From positions 1 to 5,694 of the forward strand of contig JALWVW010000158.1 in the NCBI GenBank assembly GCA_027079365.1: 5,694 nt of DNA, written 5' to 3'. This stretch comes from Campylobacteraceae bacterium. Its GTDB lineage: Bacteria; Campylobacterota; Campylobacteria; Campylobacterales; Sulfurovaceae. This document shows, one piece after another, positions 1-4,298 of the stretch; the first letter of the stretch is position 1, and every line of letters starts with the position of its first letter. Below the pieces are notes generated by a model. It saw only the letters and a list, made by a program, of their open reading frames with translations. It made no database searches and had not been told where the DNA came from. The translations under genes and the position numbers were made by a program.

Positions 1-35
1 GAACTAGGACATACATCAAAACACAGGAGTTTATC

Positions 36-437
36 ATGACTAACATGAGACGCGGATTTACTATGATCGAATTGATCTTTGTTATCGTAATTATCGGAAT
101 TTTGGCAGCAGTTGCCATCCCAAAACTGGCAGCAACAAGAGATGATGCGAGGGTAGCATCTGAGCTTAATAATCTTTCTACATGTGTGAATGATGCGGGT
201 ACTTCATTTACGGGTAGCGGATCAGTAGACTTGACATCTTCAGCATGTAGTGCAACTGCATTGAAATGTTTTGCAGTGACATTAGCAGCGGGAACAGCGG
301 CAACAGATGGCAATATTACTATTGCAGCAGGTGGTACTGATACTGCTCAAGCATACTGTGCTGATGCAGTAGCAAAAGCAACAGCTAAAGGTATTGTTGG
401 AACTCAGTCTTTTGGTGGAGCAAAAGTAAGCTATTAA
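36..437 (+). CDS. Prepilin-type N-terminal domain protein (type IV pilin / type II secretion pseudopilin-like), Ala/Thr/Gly-rich
   Basis: The protein has 133 residues and a short basic leader (MTNMRRG). The leader is followed by a class III signal: predicted prepilin peptidase cleavage after Gly7 leaves Phe at +1 and Glu at +5 (FTMIE), then a hydrophobic helix to about residue 28 and the block AIPKLAATRDDA. The mature form would be about 126 residues. The rest is a small globular domain rich in Ala, Thr, Gly and Ser. It has four cysteines (50, 71, 78, 108), enough for two disulfides, which would fit an exported subunit. The start at 36 is preferred over the ATG at 45 because AGGAG (25-29) lies 6 nt upstream. 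It probably assembles into a pilus or pseudopilus at the inner membrane. Which system it serves cannot be told, because no assembly ATPase, secretin or prepilin peptidase gene is in the window. The next gene is a paralogue through the N-terminal helix. Confidence 0.88.
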   Translation: MTNMRRGFTMIELIFVIVIIGILAAVAIPKLAATRDDARVASELNNLSTCVNDAGTSFTGSGSVDLTSSACSATALKCFAVTLAAGTAATDGNITIAAGGTDTAQAYCADAVAKATAKGIVGTQSFGGAKVSY

Positions 438-458
438 TTTCTCTTTCTCTTTACAGTG

Positions 459-482
459 TTTCTGGGTCTTTTGGCTCAGGAA
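459..482 (+). other. Possible RNA hairpin between the two pilin-like genes
   Basis: An imperfect 10-bp stem (459-468 with 473-482, including three G-U wobbles) closes a UUUU loop. It lies 22 nt after the stop codon of the first pilin-like gene. There is no T-tract after it, so a classical intrinsic terminator is not supported. It could act as a 3'-end stabiliser or weak terminator, or be chance. Apart from this hairpin and the promoter near 551, nothing else is recognisable in the 145-nt gap. Confidence 0.25.
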
Positions 483-550
483 CAATCCCTCTTCGTAATA
501 ATCTAAATTTCCCTTTTCTCGCAATTATGTTTTGTATGGTTTGAAAATGA

Positions 551-556
551 TATAAT
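551..556 (+). promoter_or_regulatory. Predicted sigma-70 -10 box (TATAAT) for the second pilin-like gene
   Basis: A perfect TATAAT lies 26 nt upstream of the ATG at 583, in an AT-rich stretch. No good -35 hexamer is present at 15-18 nt spacing; the region has T-rich runs instead (for example near 528-535). Campylobacterota sigma-70 promoters are known for a strong -10 with a poorly conserved -35, so this fits. A transcript starting near 563 would have a short leader carrying the AAGGAG ribosome binding site (568-573). It could also transcribe priA, which follows closely. Confidence 0.6.
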
Positions 557-582
557 TCAAAACAACTAAGGAGTTTACAGAA

Positions 583-978
583 ATGAATATGAAAAACAGA
601 GAAGCATTTACGATGATAGAGTTGGTTTTTGTAATTGCTGTGGTAGGCATACTTTCTGCAATAGCGATACCTAAATTTGCGGCGACGCGAGATGATGCAG
701 TTATCAGTAAGGGAAGAACCACTGTGGCTGCGCTACGCTCTGCGATAGCTACAGAGCGCCAAAAGCGGATACTCAAAGGGCTATTTACTGATATCGATGG
801 AGCCACAGCCGAAGGGCTTCTGGAGTATGGTTTGGGTAATGGGTGGTCCAGGTCTGATGATGTCTTTACTTTCACTGCACCAGATGCATCTACCTGTAAA
901 TTTAGTGTTGGGGAAACTGGCAAGAAAAACAAACTGGTAAAAACTTCTTGCAGTGTGCCCGGCATGAGTGATCTCTAG
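583..978 (+). CDS. Prepilin-type N-terminal domain protein (pseudopilin-like), second paralogue
   Basis: The protein has 131 residues. The leader MNMKNREA is followed by FTMIELVFVIAVVGILSAIA, a class III prepilin signal and helix. Predicted cleavage is after Ala8, with Glu at +5 of the mature protein. Ala rather than Gly at -1 is tolerated by prepilin peptidases and, from memory, common in Campylobacterota pseudopilins. The block AIPKFAATRDDA matches the upstream protein almost exactly, and after it the two diverge. The body is more charged and shows a helical stretch (about 40-66), then a likely beta region with two cysteines (105 and 123) that could form a C-terminal disulfide, as in many minor pilins. 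ATG 583 is chosen because AAGGAG (568-573) sits 9 nt upstream; ATG 589 is possible. Its own TATAAT promoter is predicted. A minor pilin or pseudopilin role is likely, but the system is unknown. Confidence 0.87.
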   Translation: MNMKNREAFTMIELVFVIAVVGILSAIAIPKFAATRDDAVISKGRTTVAALRSAIATERQKRILKGLFTDIDGATAEGLLEYGLGNGWSRSDDVFTFTAPDASTCKFSVGETGKKNKLVKTSCSVPGMSDL

Positions 979-995
979 CCTTTTCTGCCTCTATC

Positions 996-2951
996 TTGCA
1001 TTATTATGAAACCATACTGCTGCGCTCCAGTGCGCCGCACCTAACCTATCATTCTCCGCACCCCTTGTGTACCGGAAGTGTCGTCAGTGTCCCTTTGCAC
1101 AGTACAGAAAAACAGGCCGTTATACTTCAAGAAAAAGAGAAACCTGCCTTTGAGACCGAAGCGATCATAGCAGAGGCGGGAGAAGTGTATAGTGCTGAGC
1201 AGATGGAGATCGCCAAATTTATCTCAGCGTATTATTTCTCTTCATTTTCGGAAGCGATATCATTGTTCATTCCACACACCGTAGGGTGTTGTCCCCCGAC
1301 AACACCTTCTTATGCAGAAATTCAAAAACAAGTTTATGGTATTGTGGGGGCACAACACCCTACGGTGACGACTGTGTCTTATGATAGGGAGGGGATCAAG
1401 CAGGATAAGCATGTGATTGTCGGGATGGGGGCATCCCGACCTACCTTGTCCGCTGCGCAAGAAGAGGTCTACAGTCAACTCCTCCAAAAAGACAAATCCC
1501 TCCTCTTTGGTGTCACTGGCTCAGGAAAAACAGAAATATTTATCACTCTTGTGGTCAAGATGTTAGAGGAGGGTAAAACCTCCATTTTTCTCATGCCTGA
1601 GATCTCTCTGACGCCGCAGATGGAAAAGCGTCTGAAGGCCTATTTCGGTGATGCGGTGGCAATGTGGCACTCTAAGATCACCAAGAAGAAGAAGCAGCAG
1701 ATACTTACTGGGATAGAGGAGGGGAGAATTCGTATCGTGGCAGGGGCACGGTCAGCACTTTTTGTGCCGTTGCGTGATCTGGGGCTCATTGTGGTGGACG
1801 AAGAGCATGACGACAGTTACAAGGCGATGACGCGACCTCGTTATCATGCGCGTGATGTGGCGATTCTCATGGGACAGAAACTGGGTGCCAAGGTGGTACT
1901 TGCCTCAGCCACTCCCAGTATGACCAGCTATCATAAGCATGCAGTAGTCATACTGGAAAAGCCCTATATCCAAAGCAAAAAAACATACCGCTTTATCCAG
2001 GGCGACAGTATCAATCAGGAGATACTGAAAGCACTCAGGCAGAATTTTCACCAAGGTAGACAATCGCTGCTCTTTCTTCCTACCCGGGGCAATTTCAAGT
2101 ATCTTTACTGTGAACAGTGCGGCAAGACACATCGCTGCCCCTACTGCTCGGTAGGTATGGCACTACATCGTGCCTATCGTCATCTTAAGTGTCACTACTG
2201 CAATTATACAGAAGCTATCAGGGAGCACTGCACAGCATGCGGCTATGCGCCACTCAAAAGCGAACGAATGGGTACTGTGGAGGCTATAGAGCAGATCACC
2301 GAGGCAATCGAAGACATCAAGGTCGAGCAGTTTGACAAGGACAGCATCACCACACACAAAAAACTGACTGAGGCACTGAAGCGCTTTGAAAGCGAAGAGA
2401 GCCATCTGCTGCTAGGTACGCAGATGCTCAGCAAAGGGCATGACTATGCCAAGATCACACTCTCGGTGATTATGGGTCTGGACCATATCCTGGGACTGGC
2501 GGACTATCGTGCCAGAGAACGGGCGATGAGTCTACTCTTTCAGATCGCAGGGCGCAGTGGTAGGGCCTCGGAGGCAGAGGTGCTTATACAAACTGCAGAC
2601 CGGGAGTTTTTCACTCCGTATCTGGAGGACTATGGGAGATTCATCCGCGACGAACTGGCATTTTTGGAGGCAGCACAGTATCCTCCCTTTGCCTCTCTGG
2701 CACGGATACTCATCGCACACAAGGATGAGAGAAAAGCCAGTAAGACCACAATGGACACAGTCAGCAGACTTAAGACATTCAAAGAGATAGAAATCGTAGG
2801 GCATGGCAAGGCACCCGTAGAGCGCATCGCCAACAAATTTAGATTCCAGATTTTACTCAGAGCAAAAAACAGAGTACCGTTGCTCAAAGCACTGCATGCT
2901 GTAGATTGCAGAGAGATAGAGATTGATATGGATCCGGTCGAATTTTCGTAG
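996..2951 (+). CDS. priA: Primosomal protein N' (PriA), superfamily 2 replication-restart helicase, with repeat-derived linker
   Basis: PriA recognises abandoned forks and D-loops and starts reloading of DnaB. The protein has 651 residues. An N-terminal 3'-DNA-binding-like region spans about 1-92. The helicase core has Walker A GVTGSGKT (172-179), motif Ia LMPEISLTPQ, the DEEH box (268-271), LASATPS (302-308), GTQMLSKGHDY (474-484) and QIAGRSGR (516-523). Eight cysteines in four CxxC pairs (372/375, 381/384, 399/402, 412/415) match PriA's two zinc sites. From memory, Campylobacter and Helicobacter PriA are near 610-620 residues; the excess lies at about 95-145, where three palindromic repeats are read in frame (peptides VGCCPPTTP, GIVGAQHPT, VGMGASRPT). 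The TTG at 996 is the only start codon after an in-frame TGA at 969-971 that keeps the N-terminus (MHYYETILLRS). It has no clear Shine-Dalgarno and lies 17 nt after the preceding stop, so translational coupling is plausible. The TAG stop lies inside another repeat unit. Confidence 0.96.
   Translation: MHYYETILLRSSAPHLTYHSPHPLCTGSVVSVPLHSTEKQAVILQEKEKPAFETEAIIAEAGEVYSAEQMEIAKFISAYYFSSFSEAISLFIPHTVGCCPPTTPSYAEIQKQVYGIVGAQHPTVTTVSYDREGIKQDKHVIVGMGASRPTLSAAQEEVYSQLLQKDKSLLFGVTGSGKTEIFITLVVKMLEEGKTSIFLMPEISLTPQMEKRLKAYFGDAVAMWHSKITKKKKQQILTGIEEGRIRIVAGARSALFVPLRDLGLIVVDEEHDDSYKAMTRPRYHARDVAILMGQKLGAKVVLASATPSMTSYHKHAVVILEKPYIQSKKTYRFIQGDSINQEILKALRQNFHQGRQSLLFLPTRGNFKYLYCEQCGKTHRCPYCSVGMALHRAYRHLKCHYCNYTEAIREHCTACGYAPLKSERMGTVEAIEQITEAIEDIKVEQFDKDSITTHKKLTEALKRFESEESHLLLGTQMLSKGHDYAKITLSVIMGLDHILGLADYRARERAMSLLFQIAGRSGRASEAEVLIQTADREFFTPYLEDYGRFIRDELAFLEAAQYPPFASLARILIAHKDERKASKTTMDTVSRLKTFKEIEIVGHGKAPVERIANKFRFQILLRAKNRVPLLKALHAVDCREIEIDMDPVEFS
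1281..1306 (+). repeat. REP-like palindromic unit A, inside priA
   Basis: GTAG (1281-1284) is followed by a perfect 9-bp stem, arm GGTGTTGTC (1285-1293) pairing with 1298-1306, and a CCCC loop. It is read in frame as VGCCPPTTP in PriA (residues 96-104), which adds adjacent cysteines 98 and 99. It forms an inverted pair with unit B: 1279-1292 is perfectly complementary to 1352-1365 (14 bp), so the two can fold separately or into one long hairpin. The GTAG-plus-hairpin form is that of REP sequences linked to RAYT transposases; the family assignment is inferred. Confidence 0.85.
1338..1363 (-). repeat. REP-like palindromic unit B, inside priA, inverted mate of A
   Basis: This unit is the reverse-orientation copy of unit A. 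The GTAG is on the minus strand (CTAC at 1360-1363). The stem pairs 1338-1346 with 1351-1359 with one A-C mismatch, and the loop is GGGG. The loop-closing pair is G-C where unit A has C-G. It is read as GIVGAQHPT (PriA residues 115-123). Between A and B lie 31 nt (1307-1337) with no recognisable content, encoding a polar stretch. Confidence 0.85.
1419..1444 (-). repeat. REP-like palindromic unit G, inside priA, different stem sequence
   Basis: A perfect 9-bp stem pairs GTCGGGATG (1419-1427) with 1432-1440 around a GGGG loop. CTAC (1441-1444) places GTAG at the foot on the minus strand. Dimensions match units A and B exactly, but the stem sequence is unrelated. It is read as VGMGASRPT (PriA residues 142-150), in the same codon phase as unit B. 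No inverted mate is seen nearby. Shortly after it the conserved helicase segment resumes (LSAAQEEVY). Confidence 0.8.
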
Positions 2952-2973
2952 GGGCGAACCCGTGTGTTCGCCC
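2948..2973 (+). repeat. REP-like palindromic unit E, overlapping the priA stop codon
   Basis: GTAG (2948-2951) is followed by arm GGGCGAAC (2952-2959) pairing with 2966-2973 (8 bp perfect, 6-nt loop; 9+4+9 if the innermost mismatch is counted). Total length is 26 nt, as in the other units. The TAG of its GTAG is the priA stop codon (2949-2951). It forms an inverted pair with unit F. As a strong hairpin directly at the gene end it might protect the priA 3' end; no T-tract follows, so intrinsic termination is not supported. Confidence 0.82.
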
Positions 2974-3063
2974 TTCGTTGTGTTCCTTTATATAGATGTA
3001 TATGTACCTGGACGGAGGTTATACACTCTTTGGATTTAAATTTGGGTATTATTATCGTTCCAA

Positions 3064-3089
3064 GGGCAGACACGTAGGTCTGCCCCTAC
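3064..3089 (-). repeat. REP-like palindromic unit F, upstream of ispG
   Basis: Arm GGGCAGAC (3064-3071) pairs with GTCTGCCC (3078-3085), 8 bp perfect. CTAC (3086-3089) gives a minus-strand GTAG. It is inverted relative to unit E, 90 nt away, with a related stem (GGGC then diverging). The spacer 2974-3063 is AT-rich and holds no gene that can be supported. The unit ends 18 nt before the putative ispG -10 box. Confidence 0.82.
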
Positions 3090-3107
3090 GGGTTAAATAA
3101 TTTACGC

Positions 3108-3113
3108 TAAAAT
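3108..3113 (+). promoter_or_regulatory. Candidate -10 box (TAAAAT) for ispG
   Basis: TAAAAT preceded by CGC lies 26 nt upstream of the ispG TTG start, in the AT-rich strip after unit F. The -35 position would fall on the foot of unit F (about 3085-3090) and shows no consensus. The -10 resembles the one predicted for the second pilin-like gene in distance to the start codon. Transcription could instead read through from priA. Confidence 0.35.
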
Positions 3114-3139
3114 AAGACAACTATAAAGAAGGCAAACCA

Positions 3140-4201
3140 TTGAAAGAACGATACCCAACCAAAAAAATTTATGTCGGTGATGTAGCTGTAGGTGGAGATG
3201 CACCTATCTCGGTACAGTCTATGACCTATAGCGATACAGCAGATGTAGCAGCAACGGTAGAACAGATTAACCGTTTGCATTTTGCCGGAGCTGATATGGT
3301 GCGTGTGGCTGTACCTCAGATGGAGGATGCTTTAGCACTACAGCAGATCAAAGAGCAAGTTTCATTACCACTGATCGCAGATATTCATTTCAACTATAAG
3401 CTGGCACTTGAGGCCGCCAAGTGGGTAGACTGTATCCGGTTCAATCCTGGAAATATTGGGGAGAAATCTCGTATCAAAGAGATCGTCAAGGCCTGCAAAG
3501 AGCGTAATCTTCCTATCAGGATCGGGGTGAATTCGGGGTCACTGGAGAAAGAGTTTGATCAAAAGTACGGCTCTACCGCTGAGGGAATGGTCGCCAGTGC
3601 CGAGTATAACATCAAGTATCTGGAAGATCTGGATTTTACCGATATTAAAATCTCGCTTAAGGCCTCGGATGTGGAGCGCACGGTCGATGCCTACCGTATG
3701 CTGCGCCCCAAAAACAACTACCCCTTTCATCTGGGTGTGACAGAGGCCGGTACGATCTTCCATGCGACAATCAAGTCTGCGATCGGGCTGGGCACGCTGC
3801 TACTGGATGGTATCGGGGATACGATGCGTATCTCGATTACCGGAGAACTGGAGGAGGAGATCAAAGTAGGCAAAGCGATCTTGAAGGATTCGGGCAGGCT
3901 GCAAGAGGGACTCAATATCATCTCCTGTCCGACCTGTGGACGCATAGAGGCAGACCTGGTTACCGCAGTAGCTGAAGTAGAGCGCCGTACCGCACACATC
4001 AAAACTCCCATGGATGTCTCAGTCATGGGTTGCGTGGTCAATGCTATCGGAGAGGCAAAGCATGCGGATGTGGCGATCGCTTTTGGCAAAGGAAATGGAC
4101 TGATCATGGTCAAAGGTGAGGTAATTTCCAAACTTCCGGAGAGTCAGTTGGTCGATGCCTTTGTAGCAGAGGTAGAGAAGTTTGCAGAAGAGAATAAGTA
4201 G
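3140..4201 (+). CDS. ispG: 4-hydroxy-3-methylbut-2-en-1-yl diphosphate synthase (IspG/GcpE)
   Basis: IspG catalyses the penultimate step of the MEP isoprenoid pathway in the cytoplasm. It reductively opens 2-C-methyl-D-erythritol 2,4-cyclodiphosphate to HMBPP using a [4Fe-4S] cluster and reduced ferredoxin or flavodoxin. The protein has 353 residues, normal for the short bacterial form. The N-terminal TIM-barrel part (about 1-240) carries ISVQSMT, GADMVRVAVP, ADIHFNYKLAL, RFNPGNIG, RIGVNSGSLE and FHLGVTEAG. The C-terminal iron-sulfur domain carries SCPTCGR and MGCVVNAIGEA. Cluster ligands are predicted as Cys263, Cys266, Cys298 and Glu305, with the same spacing as E. coli IspG (270, 273, 305, 312). 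The TTG start is chosen because AAGAAGG (3126-3132) lies 7 nt upstream and the N-terminus (MKERYPTKKIYVGDVAVGG) fits the family. The TAG stop (4199-4201) is 1 nt before repeat unit C. There is no functional tie to its replication neighbours. Confidence 0.97.
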   Translation: MKERYPTKKIYVGDVAVGGDAPISVQSMTYSDTADVAATVEQINRLHFAGADMVRVAVPQMEDALALQQIKEQVSLPLIADIHFNYKLALEAAKWVDCIRFNPGNIGEKSRIKEIVKACKERNLPIRIGVNSGSLEKEFDQKYGSTAEGMVASAEYNIKYLEDLDFTDIKISLKASDVERTVDAYRMLRPKNNYPFHLGVTEAGTIFHATIKSAIGLGTLLLDGIGDTMRISITGELEEEIKVGKAILKDSGRLQEGLNIISCPTCGRIEADLVTAVAEVERRTAHIKTPMDVSVMGCVVNAIGEAKHADVAIAFGKGNGLIMVKGEVISKLPESQLVDAFVAEVEKFAEENK

Positions 4202-4202
4202 T

Positions 4203-4228
4203 GTAGGGTGTTGTCCCATGACAACACG
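4203..4228 (+). repeat. REP-like palindromic unit C, after ispG
   Basis: GTAG (4203-4206) is followed by arm GGTGTTGTC (4207-4215) pairing over 8 bp with 4220-4227, and a CCAT loop. The stem is nearly identical to unit A inside priA. The outermost pair is broken (G opposite G at 4228). It starts 1 nt after the ispG stop codon. With unit D it forms a 12-bp perfect inverted repeat (4203-4214 with 4266-4277). Confidence 0.85.
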
Positions 4229-4251
4229 CTGGTTGGATAGCAATATGAAAA

Positions 4252-4277
4252 GGTGTTGTAGGGGTACAACACCCTAC
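4252..4277 (-). repeat. REP-like palindromic unit D, in the dnaB leader
   Basis: A perfect 9-bp stem pairs GGTGTTGTA (4252-4260) with 4265-4273 around a GGGG loop, and CTAC (4274-4277) gives the minus-strand GTAG. The loop-closing pair is A-T, where unit A has C-G and unit B has G-C. It ends 8 nt before the AGAGGAG ribosome binding site of dnaB (4286-4292), so the hairpin sits at the edge of the ribosome footprint. The spacer from C to D is 23 nt (4229-4251). Confidence 0.85.
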
Positions 4278-4298
4278 GGGAACGGAGAGGAGATTTAG

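Noticed and set aside
1281..1444. Repeats in priA considered as a CRISPR array
   Set aside because: There are only three units, in mixed orientation, with two different stems and unequal spacers (31 and 55 nt). A CRISPR array would have direct, near-identical repeats with regular spacers.
1567..1583. GGAGG/CCTCC hairpin in priA
   Set aside because: A 5-bp stem in coding sequence without GTAG and with a different size; likely chance.
2558..2574. GTAG followed by a small GCCT/AGGC palindrome in priA
   Set aside because: The stem is only 4 bp, does not fit the 26-nt architecture, and lies in the conserved helicase motif VI region (QIAGRSGRA), so coding constraint explains it.
2798..2823. GTAGGGC...GCACCCGTAG in priA as another repeat unit
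   Set aside because: The arms do not form a continuous 8-9 bp stem, and the stretch encodes a PriA C-terminal segment (IVGHGKAPVERI) that looks conserved.
2948..2985. Unit E as an intrinsic terminator for priA
   Set aside because: The stem is strong, but the following bases (TTCGTTGTG) are not a T-run. The same lack applies to units C and F, so no terminator is annotated.
2996..3100. A 34-codon ATG reading frame across the E-F spacer and unit F
   Set aside because: It lacks a ribosome binding site, its last third is translation of the palindromic repeat, and the protein resembles nothing I recognise. It is most likely a chance frame.
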